Shown piece after piece: positions 25,671-34,534 of a stretch of 64,000 nt of DNA. The position numbers and the translations under genes were made by a program. Positions within the stretch are counted from its first letter, which is position 1. Every line of letters begins with the position of its first letter. The notes below the pieces were generated by a model. That model saw nothing but the letters and a program-made list of their open reading frames with translations, was not told where the DNA came from and did no database searches. The DNA comes from CAYNWT01 sp964450955 (GTDB lineage: Bacteria > Planctomycetota > Planctomycetia > Planctomycetales > Planctomycetaceae): positions 1 to 64,000 of the forward strand of contig CAYVFI010000031.1 of assembly GCA_964450955.1 (NCBI GenBank). The letters are read 5' to 3'.

Positions 25671-26856
25671 ATCAGACAATCAAACACCAACGCTGCTTGT
25701 GTTTTCAGACGACTGGGGTCGGCACCCGTCAAGCTGCCAGCACCTCATGCGACAACTGATGGATCGCTACCCGGTCATCTGGGTCAACACCATCGGAACC
25801 CGCGCACCACGACTGGACATGGCAACGCTTTCCAGAGCGGCCGGGAAACTAAAGGAGTGGGTTGGTTCGAACTCAAATAACGACGACAGCGGTGACAAGG
25901 TGCCGGCCGGTCGAATGCCAACGGTCACCAGTCCACGGATGTGGCCATGGTTCACGAAATCGATTGATCGGCGTATCAATCGATACGCACTCACCAGGCA
26001 GCTAACCAAAGTCATCAACGATATCGATGGCCCGGTGGTCGGAGTGACAACTCTACCAATCACCGCCGATCTGGTAGGCGAACTACCGATCGCAAAATGG
26101 GTTTACTACTGCGTTGACGACTTCAGTGAATGGCCGGGCCTGGACGGGACAACGCTGAAACGCATGGACGAACAGATGCTTCGCGGTGCGGATAAAATCG
26201 TCGCCGTCAGTGATCGGTTGCAGGAAATCGCTGGGGAAGCGGGTCGCGATTCCGAACTGCTTACTCATGGCGTTGACACTGATCATTGGAAATCGGGCAA
26301 CACGACAGACGCGTTCGCGGATCTGGATGGGCCAGTCGCTTTGTTTTGGGGCGTGGTTGACCAGCGAATGGATGTGGACACTGTGAAGCGACTGGTTTCG
26401 CAAATGGATGGCGGCCATGTCATGTTTTATGGACCGCAGCAGGACCCGCACCCTGACCTGTTGGCAATGGATCGCTGTCACTTCCCAGGCGCCGTTGCGT
26501 TTGATGAATTGCCGTCGTTGGCTGCATCAGCAGATGTGTTGATCATGCCGTACGCCGATTTGCCGGTGACCCGAGCCATGCAACCATTGAAGCTGAAAGA
26601 ATATCTGGCGACGGGACGCCCCGTTGTTGTGAACCGCCTACCAGCCGTCAACGCACTGGCAGATCAGATGGACGTTGCTGACTCGCCTGAACAGTTTGCC
26701 GAACTGGTTCTGGAACGCATCAAGTCCGGCACACCGGCGACTCAGGTTGCCGCCAGGGAAAGCCTGGCCGCAGAATCATGGGCCGCAAAGGCTAAGCAAC
26801 TAGAGGGCTGGATACTAGAGGGCCTGGACGTTTCTGCGATGGAGGTCGTATCATGA
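25660..26856 (+). CDS. Glycosyltransferase (GT1/GT4-like, GT-B fold)
   Basis: 398 residues from GTG at 25660. I chose this start because GAGGAG lies seven bases upstream and the sequence before it in this frame is the out-of-frame shadow of the preceding gene, which it overlaps by 11 bases. The N-terminal domain has LVFSDDWGRHPSSCQHLM and VYYCVDDFSEWPG; the C-terminal domain has ALFWGVVDQRMD, VMFYGPQQDPHPDL and MPLKLKEYLATGRPVVVNRLP-like order, all typical of a family of GT-B enzymes common in bacterial capsule loci. The start VVAKSDNQTPTLL suggests a cytoplasmic enzyme. Its stop overlaps the following gene by four bases. Confidence 0.88.
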   Translation: MVAKSDNQTPTLLVFSDDWGRHPSSCQHLMRQLMDRYPVIWVNTIGTRAPRLDMATLSRAAGKLKEWVGSNSNNDDSGDKVPAGRMPTVTSPRMWPWFTKSIDRRINRYALTRQLTKVINDIDGPVVGVTTLPITADLVGELPIAKWVYYCVDDFSEWPGLDGTTLKRMDEQMLRGADKIVAVSDRLQEIAGEAGRDSELLTHGVDTDHWKSGNTTDAFADLDGPVALFWGVVDQRMDVDTVKRLVSQMDGGHVMFYGPQQDPHPDLLAMDRCHFPGAVAFDELPSLAASADVLIMPYADLPVTRAMQPLKLKEYLATGRPVVVNRLPAVNALADQMDVADSPEQFAELVLERIKSGTPATQVAARESLAAESWAAKAKQLEGWILEGLDVSAMEVVS

Positions 26857-28049
26857 GTAACTCAGATCAGCAGCGACCTTACGTCCTGCACACTCGAATC
26901 ATTACGGGTGTCGGGGGCGGTCCGGAAAAGACGATTTTGAATTCGCCCCGGTTCCTTGAAAAAGACGGAATCGATTCCGCGTGCCTGTTTATGCACCCGC
27001 CGAATGACGAAGGGTTTGCAGAGATTCAATCTCGCGCGGAACTGTCTGGCGCTGAAGTAATCTCGGTTGATGACAGCGGGCCAATCGATTGGCGAGCGGT
27101 CCGGCAGTGCATTCGCATCTGCCGCGAGCGTAACGTCACGGTCTGGCACGGGCACGACTACAAAAGCAACGCAATCGGTTTACTGGTTCGCCGGTTCCAC
27201 AAGATGAAACTGGTGACCACTGTACACGGCTGGGTACTGCAAACCAGGAAAACTCCGTTGTACTACTGGGTCGATCGGGCCAGCCTTAAGTGGTACGACC
27301 AGGTCATTTGTGTTTCACAGGACCTTTATGAACGCTGCCGGGGCATTGGCGTACGGGACGACCGCTTGTCGCTAATCGAAAACGCGATTGTCGTTGAGGA
27401 CTACGACCGCACGGTTTCGAAAGCGGATGCCAAAGCAAAATTTGGCGTCCCATCGGACCGGTTTCTCCTTGGAGCCTGCGGACGATTGTCGCCGGAGAAG
27501 GGTTTCGACCTACTGATCAAAGCGGTCAGGAATGTCGTCGCCGACGGACGCGATGTGGGACTTCTGATCGCGGGGGAAGGCCAGATTCAGACAGAACTTC
27601 AAAGCCAAATTGACACAGCAGGCCTGCAGGATCGCGTCAAGCTGGTTGGCTTCCTGTCGGATCCGCGCGATCTGTATCAGGCGATCGACTTGTTTGTCCT
27701 AAGTAGTCTACGGGAAGGCCTGCCGAACGTTGTTTTGGAATCGATGGCCACTCAGGTCCCGATTCTGACGACCCGTGTCGCTGGTATCCCGGCCGTGATG
27801 ACTCACGAAGAGAACGGTTACATCGTTGATTGCGACAGTGCAGAACAACTGGAATCCGGGCTGCGACGTTGCCTGGATGACGACCTACTTCGAGCAACAA
27901 TCGCGACGGGGGGGAAAGCCAAGGTCATCGCAGACCTGAGTTTCTCAGCCCGAATGGAGAAGGTGCGGCGCGTTTACGAGTCGCTGGATGGATTCGTGGC
28001 GGGCAACACAAGATCGCAGGAACCCGTTCTTTCGGGAGTTGAATCATGA
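26853..28049 (+). CDS. Glycosyltransferase, GT4 family
   Basis: 398 residues. Key GT4 elements: RIITGVGGGPEKTILNSP at the N-terminus (the usual Gly-rich acceptor loop), HGHDYKSNAIG, VSQDLYERC, a donor domain with ACGRLSPEKGFDLLIKAV, GEGQIQTEL and REGLPNVVLESMATQVPILTTRVAGIP carrying the E-x7-E pair. It starts with ATGA overlap with the previous transferase and ends with ATGA overlap with the FemAB-like gene. Together with the other two transferases it sets the minimum size of the repeat unit, but donor sugars cannot be deduced. Confidence 0.92.
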   Translation: MSNSDQQRPYVLHTRIITGVGGGPEKTILNSPRFLEKDGIDSACLFMHPPNDEGFAEIQSRAELSGAEVISVDDSGPIDWRAVRQCIRICRERNVTVWHGHDYKSNAIGLLVRRFHKMKLVTTVHGWVLQTRKTPLYYWVDRASLKWYDQVICVSQDLYERCRGIGVRDDRLSLIENAIVVEDYDRTVSKADAKAKFGVPSDRFLLGACGRLSPEKGFDLLIKAVRNVVADGRDVGLLIAGEGQIQTELQSQIDTAGLQDRVKLVGFLSDPRDLYQAIDLFVLSSLREGLPNVVLESMATQVPILTTRVAGIPAVMTHEENGYIVDCDSAEQLESGLRRCLDDDLLRATIATGGKAKVIADLSFSARMEKVRRVYESLDGFVAGNTRSQEPVLSGVES

Positions 28050-29140
28050 GCAACGCCACAATGACATCTGAACCACAGACACTACCACCAACTGGTACCG
28101 AAGGCAGCCTACGCGTCGAAGTCACACAGACGGCGCCGGCTGGCTGGAACGAATTCGTCGAACCGTTTGGTTATTCAGGGTACTTTCAGCGCAGCCAGTG
28201 GCTAAACGTGCTGCGAGACGGTCTGCGGCACGAAACATGGTTCCTCACAGCCTACGACGAGAACCAAATCGTCGGCGTATTGCCGCTGGCGTTTGTCAAA
28301 GGACCACTGTTCGGCAAGTTCCTGGTCAGCCTGCCTTACCTCAACACATCCGGTGTGCTGACTCAGTCAGACAACGCAAAAGCTGCGCTGGTCGACGAAG
28401 CTGTGAAGCTGGCAGACGCGCTGGACGTAAAGAAGCTGGAACTTCGACACGAAACTGAGGTTCAACATGCTGGCCTGCCGGACGCGATGCGACAGAAGGT
28501 CCACATGCGCCTTAGCCTCCCGGCAACCGAAGACGAAATGTGGTCAGCTTTGAAGTCAAAGGTCAGAAGCCAGATTAAGAAACCACGCGCCAACGATAAG
28601 CTAACGGTTGTCTGGGGACGAGAAGAGCTACTCAACGAGTACTACGCAATCTTCTGCGCCAACATGCGTGACCTGGGTACGCCACCGTTTTCCAGGAAAC
28701 TGTTCGCATCGATGCTGCGTGAGTTCCCGCAGGAAACGGAAATCTGCAGCGTTCGATTCGAAGGCACACCGGTGTCAGCCGCGTTTGTGGTTCACGGCCC
28801 TGAAGTGACGACCGTCCCCAGTGCCAGTGCGCTAAGAAAGTATAATTTCACCAGCTGCAACATGCTGATGTACTGGCACATGCTGGTTCGAGCCATCGAA
28901 CGTGGACAGACGACGTTCGATTTTGGTCGCAGCAGCGAAGACAGCGGAACCTACAAGTTCAAGAAACAATGGGGTTCAGAACCCTGCCCTGCGGTCTGGC
29001 AATACTACATGCGAGAGGGCGAACTGACAGACATGCGGCCGGACGGCGGTAAGTACGACCGCATGATCAAGACCTGGCAAAAGCTACCCATCTGGCTGAC
29101 TAAAATCATCGGCCCCGAAATCGTCCGAGGCATCCCCTAA
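28046..29140 (+). CDS. FemAB-like GNAT protein (XrtA/PEP-CTERM-associated type)
   Basis: 364 residues. A tandem GNAT-like layout: YSGYFQRSQWLNVLRDG near residue 35-50, IVGVLPLAFVKGPLFGKFLVSLPYLNTSGVL, then KSKVRSQIKKPRAND, PPFSRKLFASMLREFP, and the diagnostic TFDFGRSSEDSGTYKFKKQWGSEP (around residue 290-312). This last block is the signature of TIGR03019-type FemAB proteins found near exosortase or EPS genes. Fem proteins transfer amino acids from aminoacyl-tRNA; whether this group does is not settled. Last gene of the locus; ATGA overlap with the glycosyltransferase before it. Confidence 0.88.
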   Translation: MSNATMTSEPQTLPPTGTEGSLRVEVTQTAPAGWNEFVEPFGYSGYFQRSQWLNVLRDGLRHETWFLTAYDENQIVGVLPLAFVKGPLFGKFLVSLPYLNTSGVLTQSDNAKAALVDEAVKLADALDVKKLELRHETEVQHAGLPDAMRQKVHMRLSLPATEDEMWSALKSKVRSQIKKPRANDKLTVVWGREELLNEYYAIFCANMRDLGTPPFSRKLFASMLREFPQETEICSVRFEGTPVSAAFVVHGPEVTTVPSASALRKYNFTSCNMLMYWHMLVRAIERGQTTFDFGRSSEDSGTYKFKKQWGSEPCPAVWQYYMREGELTDMRPDGGKYDRMIKTWQKLPIWLTKIIGPEIVRGIP

Positions 29141-29290
29141 CCAACGTTCCGTTGGATCGGTCCTCGATTGGTCGGGTGACTGGGCGTGTTAAGTGCAGGC
29201 CCGGTTGACTGGTCGAGGGCGGCGGGTGGTTGGACGATCTAACCTCAGATCACATTTCGCGAATCTGAAGCCTGAAATCTCACCACTTGA

Positions 29291-30316
29291 TTAGTGATCG
29301 TACAAGTCAGTATCCGCTGGCCGAATCACTGGTGTGGGCGCCAGGAACAATCGACCGGGGCGCCGGAACGGTGTGATGCAGCGTTCGCAAAACATGTGCT
29401 GCACAACCAACCCAAAGTCAGCCGGTGACTTCGCGAACTGTCCGTTCGGCTTCACGGCGTAGATTTCTTCAGACGCGCACGACGGGCACTTTTGGTAGAA
29501 GCCTGAGACATTGCCGGACTTCGTCTTGTGAGCAGATCGTAGGTTTGTCTCATCAGCGATTTCATCCGGATCGACCTGAGCGTTCTCCGGTGCCAGTCGC
29601 GTTCGACTGGACGGTTTAAAAACGGGGTGTGCCAGCGGGGCGGCTGGCTGCGAACGTATCGTCGCGTTTTCCTGCGATGTCCTCATCAGTACAAAGCTTG
29701 GCGCAGTTCGGTTCCGACTCGCTGGCCGTGTTCGCAGATAGGCATCCGAAGCAATGGGCAATGGCATTGGTGGCCGACGAGGTACGGCGGCGTGGATTGG
29801 GCTTGGTGCTGGTTCGACGAGATTAAATACCTCAAGTGCCTGAACCCAGACCAGCTCCAGCAATCGGCCTACGTCGTCGATCTGTTCCCAAATGCCATCC
29901 CACAGAAGCTTCATGCCCCACCTTATGGTCCACGCAAGGTAGATGGTTCGATCAATCACGTGCAGGAAGCAGCCAATAGGGTCACTGACCGCGAAGTAGA
30001 GCGGACCAATAATCCACTGATTCAAAGTGACTCGAAGCTGATCCCCATAGAACTCGCCCGCGTGAATCAAATCTCGGCGCAGTTCGCCAAGGCACCGGAA
30101 GAAGTACGGGATAAGTTGCAGAACATCAACCAGGCAACTCAGGATGGCCATCAACAAATCAAACGGAAGCAGTAACAGCGAGACCACAATCCCATGTTCT
30201 GTGGGCAGGTCGTATTCATATTCTTCGAAGTCGTAGTCATCGACTTCAGTGTCGCTAAAACGGAGTTCTGGCGGAGTTTGTTCCCGCAGCGCAGATGTGT
30301 TTGTTTGCAGCTCCAT
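29291..30316 (-). CDS. Membrane protein with C-terminal zinc ribbon, hypothetical
   Basis: 341 residues from ATG at 30316; the 53 codons upstream in frame look non-coding. Acidic N-terminus (VDDYDFEEYEYDLP), one hydrophobic region (GIVVSLLLLPFDLLMAILSCLVDVLQLIPYFF, one or two helices), then an amphipathic helix-rich part containing many Trp, a Pro/Arg-rich linker, and a C-terminal CPSC...MFCERC zinc ribbon (about 285-320). I do not recognise a family. A perfect 17-base dyad lies 71 bases upstream of the start. The gene stands alone between the EPS locus and the DUF1080 gene. Confidence 0.7.
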   Translation of the reverse strand: MELQTNTSALREQTPPELRFSDTEVDDYDFEEYEYDLPTEHGIVVSLLLLPFDLLMAILSCLVDVLQLIPYFFRCLGELRRDLIHAGEFYGDQLRVTLNQWIIGPLYFAVSDPIGCFLHVIDRTIYLAWTIRWGMKLLWDGIWEQIDDVGRLLELVWVQALEVFNLVEPAPSPIHAAVPRRPPMPLPIASDAYLRTRPASRNRTAPSFVLMRTSQENATIRSQPAAPLAHPVFKPSSRTRLAPENAQVDPDEIADETNLRSAHKTKSGNVSGFYQKCPSCASEEIYAVKPNGQFAKSPADFGLVVQHMFCERCITPFRRPGRLFLAPTPVIRPADTDLYDH

Positions 30317-30386
30317 AACACCCCAACCCCGAGGATGCTTGCGACGTCCTGCCGTTCCGTTTCGTACGTCCGTGAACCTAAATATT

Positions 30387-30403
30387 ATCACCAGACTGGT
30401 GAT
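30387..30403. promoter_or_regulatory. Operator-like perfect dyad
   Basis: ATCACCAG-A-CTGGTGAT, 8-bp arms around one base, about 70 bases upstream of the zinc-ribbon membrane gene start (minus strand). The size and symmetry fit a transcription-factor site; its factor is unknown. Confidence 0.35.
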
Positions 30404-30479
30404 GTTCCCAGCCAATCCGGCTTTTTGAATATTCCGCACGCAAAATGTTCCAACCCCCTTCACCCAACCGCGCATGAAA

Positions 30480-30510
30480 CAGCCCCGCTGTCACCTTCAC
30501 AGCGGGGCTG
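30480..30510 (-). terminator. Strong hairpin after the DUF1080 gene
   Basis: CAGCCCCGCTGT / ACAGCGGGGCTG, 12-bp stem with 7-base loop, 15 bases after the DUF1080 stop. On the minus strand it is followed by only TTT, so termination may be partly stem-driven. Confidence 0.7.
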
Positions 30511-30525
30511 TGCAGTCAGCTGCAA

Positions 30526-31824
30526 CTACAGCTTTCGAATGCTGATGTTGCGGAATTCCACCGGGTCGTTGTGTCCGGCGAAACCGAAGTAGCCCTTCTT
30601 CAGATCCTTGCCCGGGTGCGGACTGTTGGCCATAAATCCATTGGCCTTCTTCACGTCACCGTCCAGGATAATCGAACCGTTTAGTTCGACCTTGATCGTG
30701 GACCCCTTCACGGTCACTTCCTGAAAGTTCCACTCACCGACCTTACGAAGATAGCCGCGGGTCGCAGGAATCATGCCGTACGCAGAACCATGATACTGGC
30801 GTCCAAGCTTGTCCAGATTTGCGTACTTCTTGTGTTCGGAATCCAGGACCTGAAGTTCCGTCATGCCATCGTAGGCAGGGTTACCTTTGCCCGGGTAACG
30901 GATCGCAAGCCCGTTGTTTCCCGCCGGTGGAAGTTTAAACTCAACCCGCACCGCGAAGTCGCTGTACTCTTCGTTCGTAAACAGGTTTCCGCCTTTGCCC
31001 TTCTTGCAACGGATCGCCCCATCCACAACTTCGTAGTTATCAACCGCGCCTTGCCAGCCTTCGAAGTCCGTGCCGTTGAAGATCGGTTCGAACCCATCTG
31101 CATGATTCTTAGCGAGAATCCTGTTGGCTTCTTCAGTACCGATCTCACGAATGAAGATGTTGCGCCAACGAATTTCGTTGCCGTGGGTTTGCAGCCGAAT
31201 CACACCTCGCCGCGCAAGCGGTTGGCTGCGATCCCAGTAGTTTTCCATAATCGCGTGATCCACAACGTACTTGCCGTTTAGCCAAACGCTGGTTCGTGCT
31301 CCAACCTGAACGATGCGGAATGAGTTCCATTCGCCAAACGCTTTGTCGGCGAGTTCAGAAGGGTTCTTGCCGGGCGCGCCCTTTGAGTTGTTCCACAGAC
31401 CGCCAGACCCCTTGTCGGCTCCGATTCCAAACTTGCTTTTGTCCGTGTAGTCCCAGATTTGAACCTGCGGATTTCCGCGCAGATAGATTCCGCTGTCGGC
31501 CTTTGCAACGGTCTTGTAATCGACCAGCAGTTCGTAGTCGCCGTAGGCTTTGTCGGTTGAGCAGTACGGTCCCTTACCGTCGTTGACCAATTCACCGTTT
31601 TCGATGGACCAATGCGCTTTGAATTCTTCCTGCTGCCTGATGATGGCCGCTTCACGTTCCATATCACTTAACGCGGTGACCTGGTGCGGGTTCATCCCGT
31701 GCCAACCGTTGGTTGTCTTGCCATCAAACAGCGGTTTGAAGCCTTCAGGAACTTTCAAATCCTGTCCGCACACCGCGGGCGCGATGAGGACAAGAAGAGT
31801 CAGGGCAAACGAGAAGTGCCGCAT
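30526..31824 (-). CDS. Secreted protein with two DUF1080 (3-keto-disaccharide hydrolase-like) domains
   Basis: 432 residues with signal peptide (MRHFSFALTLLVLIAPAVCGQ). Domain 1 opens FKPLFDGKTTNGWHG (about 30-230) and domain 2 opens FEPIFNGTDFEGWQG (about 245-432). Both show the family hallmarks DGKxxxGW, a NGE/DGAI strand, SGIYLRG or NGLAIRYPG, and an ending such as GVIRLQTHGNEIRWRNIFIREI or GYFGFAGHNDPVEFRNISIRKL. DUF1080 domains are concanavalin-like; some are known as 3-keto-glycoside hydrolases in sugar degradation, and planctomycetes hold dozens. ATG is at 31822-31824. The gene has no co-directional close neighbour. Confidence 0.9.
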   Translation of the reverse strand: MRHFSFALTLLVLIAPAVCGQDLKVPEGFKPLFDGKTTNGWHGMNPHQVTALSDMEREAAIIRQQEEFKAHWSIENGELVNDGKGPYCSTDKAYGDYELLVDYKTVAKADSGIYLRGNPQVQIWDYTDKSKFGIGADKGSGGLWNNSKGAPGKNPSELADKAFGEWNSFRIVQVGARTSVWLNGKYVVDHAIMENYWDRSQPLARRGVIRLQTHGNEIRWRNIFIREIGTEEANRILAKNHADGFEPIFNGTDFEGWQGAVDNYEVVDGAIRCKKGKGGNLFTNEEYSDFAVRVEFKLPPAGNNGLAIRYPGKGNPAYDGMTELQVLDSEHKKYANLDKLGRQYHGSAYGMIPATRGYLRKVGEWNFQEVTVKGSTIKVELNGSIILDGDVKKANGFMANSPHPGKDLKKGYFGFAGHNDPVEFRNISIRKL

Positions 31825-32005
31825 GGAATACTCCGGTGGGTAATCAAGGTAGGTATCCAGCGATTATGGTCTGTATGGAACGCGGTCGCAATGTGCTGGC
31901 AAGCGCAAACGCCAGATGGCCAAAGCCTGGCCCCTGTGGCGGCACGCCCGCGCAGCGTATCGGTGAAACGATGGGGCAGCGTTTCGGGGCAACGATGGAG
32001 CGGTG

Positions 32006-33970
32006 CTACTCAGCGGTACCTGTACCAACCGGGCGCTGCATACTGGTCTGCAGTTCGACCATCTCACGATACCGCCCACCGGACGCCATGAGTTCGTTGT
32101 GCGTTCCCGACTGAATAATCCTGCCATGATCGATGACAAGAATCCGGTTCGCGTGCGAAATCGTGCTCAGACGGTGAGCGATAACAAACGACGTGCGGTT
32201 TTGCATGAGCTCTTCCAGGCTGGCCTGAATCAAACGTTCGCTTTCCGTATCCAGGTTACTGGTTGCTTCATCCAAAATCAGGATCCGAGGATCCGCCAGA
32301 ATCGCGCGGGCGATGGCGACTCGCTGTCGTTGGCCACCGCTTAGCTTCACACCGCGTTCACCAATGACTGTGTTGAACCCTTCCGGCATCCGCTGGATAA
32401 ACTCCAGCGCGTTGGCCATTTCTGAGGCTCGACGTAGTTCTTCGACAGATGCTTCCGGGCGCGAGTACGCAATGTTGGCTCCAACACTGCCGTCAAACAG
32501 AAACACATCCTGTTCCACAACGCCAAGCAGGCTGCGGTAGCTGTCCAAATCGATGTCGCGCAATTCACGACCATCAAGCTGCACGCTGCCGGAGTCCGGA
32601 TCGTAGAATCTTGCGACCAGGTTACACAGCGTTGTCTTGCCCGCACCACTGGGTCCAACTAACGCGATAATCTCACCAGCCTGCACTTCCAGATTAACAT
32701 CCTGCAGCGCGGGTTCCGGCGCGCCGGGGTATGTGAAGTGAACGTTGGAAAACGAAATCGCGCCCGCGACGTTTTGCCGTTTGACTGGAACCGTATTCGG
32801 CCCCGGCGGCATCTCTCGCGGTTCTTCCAAAAGATCCATCACGCGATCAAGCCCGGACAAACTGTTTTGAAACGACGTCGCACTTTGAGCCAGAACCGCG
32901 ATCGGTTCCAACAACATTAGCAAGTAAACCAAAAACATGACCAACTGCCCCAACGTCAACTGGCCCTCCAGAACCTGAAAGCCGCCGTACAACAACAGCG
33001 CCGCGCTGCTGGCCGGAATGAGTGTTTGCCAGATCAGTTCCACGATCCGCGACCACCACCAGACAAACAGTTCCTGTCGAGCCATATAGTGGTTCTCCTG
33101 CATGAACCGCGTCCCCTCGCGCCGCTGCCGCGCGAAGGCTCGAACCACGCGCATTCCACCGAATACTTCTGTCGCCTGGCCATCGATGTTTTCTCGCTGC
33201 TTTCGAACCTGCCTGAACTGCGGACGAATGCGGCTGATCCATGTACGGTGCGTAAAGAACACCAGCGGCAGCAGAATCACTGCCCCCAGCAGCAGCTTCC
33301 AATCAACGTACGCCAGCACCAACAGACTGCCCAACAATTGCACCACCGCCCGCCAGGGGTTGTACAACATGCCGAACACAAGATCGCCAACGCTGCCGCC
33401 GTCTTCTCGCAGGATGCTGGCAACACCGCCTGATCGAATCTCCTGAACACGATTCAGCGGCAACCGCACCGCCTGTTCGAAAACGCGTTTGCGCACCAGC
33501 AACTGAATGCGCTTGGTACTTCGAGTCGCCATCCAGCGTCCCCAGACACCAAGAAACAATCGCGCGACAGAGATGACAAACACGCCAACAACTGCCCAGG
33601 CCAGCATCTCTTTACGACCTGTGTTGGCTCCGAAAATCCGAGTCGCGAGTTCCGGCATCGGATCGTCGCCAACAACATTGTCAACCACAAACTTCGTCAC
33701 GGCTGGCGGCAGAAGCCCCAACACCGTGGACACAGTCAGCATGGCCATCGCGAAGAAGATCGGCCAACGGTGCGGCCCGGCCAGTCCCAGGAAGCTTTTT
33801 ACCAGGCCGAACGCAGAGCGTTGTCTGGGAGCCTGCGGCTTGTTGGAAATCGGACCGTGAAAGCTGCCGCCTTTGGGCAGCTTCCCTTCACGGACGTCGT
33901 CACGATACTTGTGAAACCGTGACCGGCTGGAGGGAGTGTTGTCTAGTCGCTTAGCTTGATTGTCAGCCAC
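32006..33970 (-). CDS. ABC transporter, fused permease/ATPase (MsbA-like exporter half)
   Basis: 654 residues from GTG at 33968-33970. Six hydrophobic helices in about residues 65-370 and an ATPase domain at about 405-640 with Walker A GPSGAGKTT, Q-loop region VVEQDVFLFDGSV, signature LSGGQRQRV, Walker B RILILDEATS and H-loop FVIAHRLST. This is the type IV exporter layout (MsbA, multidrug or lipid exporters), working as a homodimer in the inner membrane. The N-terminal 60 residues are charged. It overlaps the end of the HhH gene upstream by 28 bases, so the pair is probably co-expressed. Substrate unknown. Confidence 0.9.
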   Translation of the reverse strand: MADNQAKRLDNTPSSRSRFHKYRDDVREGKLPKGGSFHGPISNKPQAPRQRSAFGLVKSFLGLAGPHRWPIFFAMAMLTVSTVLGLLPPAVTKFVVDNVVGDDPMPELATRIFGANTGRKEMLAWAVVGVFVISVARLFLGVWGRWMATRSTKRIQLLVRKRVFEQAVRLPLNRVQEIRSGGVASILREDGGSVGDLVFGMLYNPWRAVVQLLGSLLVLAYVDWKLLLGAVILLPLVFFTHRTWISRIRPQFRQVRKQRENIDGQATEVFGGMRVVRAFARQRREGTRFMQENHYMARQELFVWWWSRIVELIWQTLIPASSAALLLYGGFQVLEGQLTLGQLVMFLVYLLMLLEPIAVLAQSATSFQNSLSGLDRVMDLLEEPREMPPGPNTVPVKRQNVAGAISFSNVHFTYPGAPEPALQDVNLEVQAGEIIALVGPSGAGKTTLCNLVARFYDPDSGSVQLDGRELRDIDLDSYRSLLGVVEQDVFLFDGSVGANIAYSRPEASVEELRRASEMANALEFIQRMPEGFNTVIGERGVKLSGGQRQRVAIARAILADPRILILDEATSNLDTESERLIQASLEELMQNRTSFVIAHRLSTISHANRILVIDHGRIIQSGTHNELMASGGRYREMVELQTSMQRPVGTGTAE

Positions 33971-34404
33971 GGGCGGATTTGTTCCAGAGTCTGCGGGCCG
34001 ATGCCGTCAACTCGGTTGAGGTCGTCGATAGTTTCAAAGTTGCCGTTAGTTTTTCGATCTTCAACAATCCGGTCGGCCAGAACTTCACCGATCCGATCCA
34101 GTTGGGACCATTCGATGGCCGTGGCCGTGTTGATGTCCAATCGAAATTCATTCTCAATGGCAGAGAGTTCGCCGATTTCGATCGGATGCACACCCCAGCC
34201 GCTGAGCCTAATCCATTGTAGGGCACACAGCAGTATGACAATGCCGGCCAGAACCATCGCCACGGCCTGGTCCGATCGCCGCAGCGTGAACCCATCGGTT
34301 TTCTCAGGCCGGACAGTGACGTAATCCGACCCGGTATCGGGTTCAACAGAACCCATGTGATCGGCGTTCGCCTTAGTCTCTGCGTGTTCAAGTGGCTGCG
34401 ACAT
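33943..34404 (-). CDS. ComEA-like helix-hairpin-helix protein with one membrane helix
   Basis: 153 residues from ATG at 34404. The frame extends 35 codons upstream without a better site. One hydrophobic helix (AVAMVLAGIVILLCALQWI, about residue 47-65) is followed by a single HhH domain: LDINTATAIEWSQLDRIGEVLADRIVEDRKTNG, FETIDDLNRVDGIGPQTLEQIRPWL. This is the ComEA pattern, a DNA-binding unit used in natural transformation or in DNA-processing proteins. Here it has the domain outside the membrane if the usual topology holds. It overlaps the ABC exporter by 28 bases, an unexpected partner for ComEA. Confidence 0.82.
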   Translation of the reverse strand: MSQPLEHAETKANADHMGSVEPDTGSDYVTVRPEKTDGFTLRRSDQAVAMVLAGIVILLCALQWIRLSGWGVHPIEIGELSAIENEFRLDINTATAIEWSQLDRIGEVLADRIVEDRKTNGNFETIDDLNRVDGIGPQTLEQIRPWLTIKLSD

Positions 34405-34469
34405 CGGACCGTCAAATCGGGGACTCAACCCCTCCACGATGCCAACTTCACAGGCTCTGCACAAGCCAA

Positions 34470-34508
34470 TTAAAAATGGCCAGCAGCGGAAAAGACCGCT
34501 GCTGGCCA
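34470..34508 (-). terminator. Rho-independent terminator of the TIGR03009 gene
   Basis: TGGCCAGCAGCGG (34477-34489) pairs perfectly with CCGCTGCTGGCCA (34496-34508) around a 6-base loop. On the minus strand it is followed by TTTTTA. It lies 26 bases after the stop at 34535. Confidence 0.92.
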
Positions 34509-34534
34509 CATATCAGCCCGACCCGGGTTGATAG

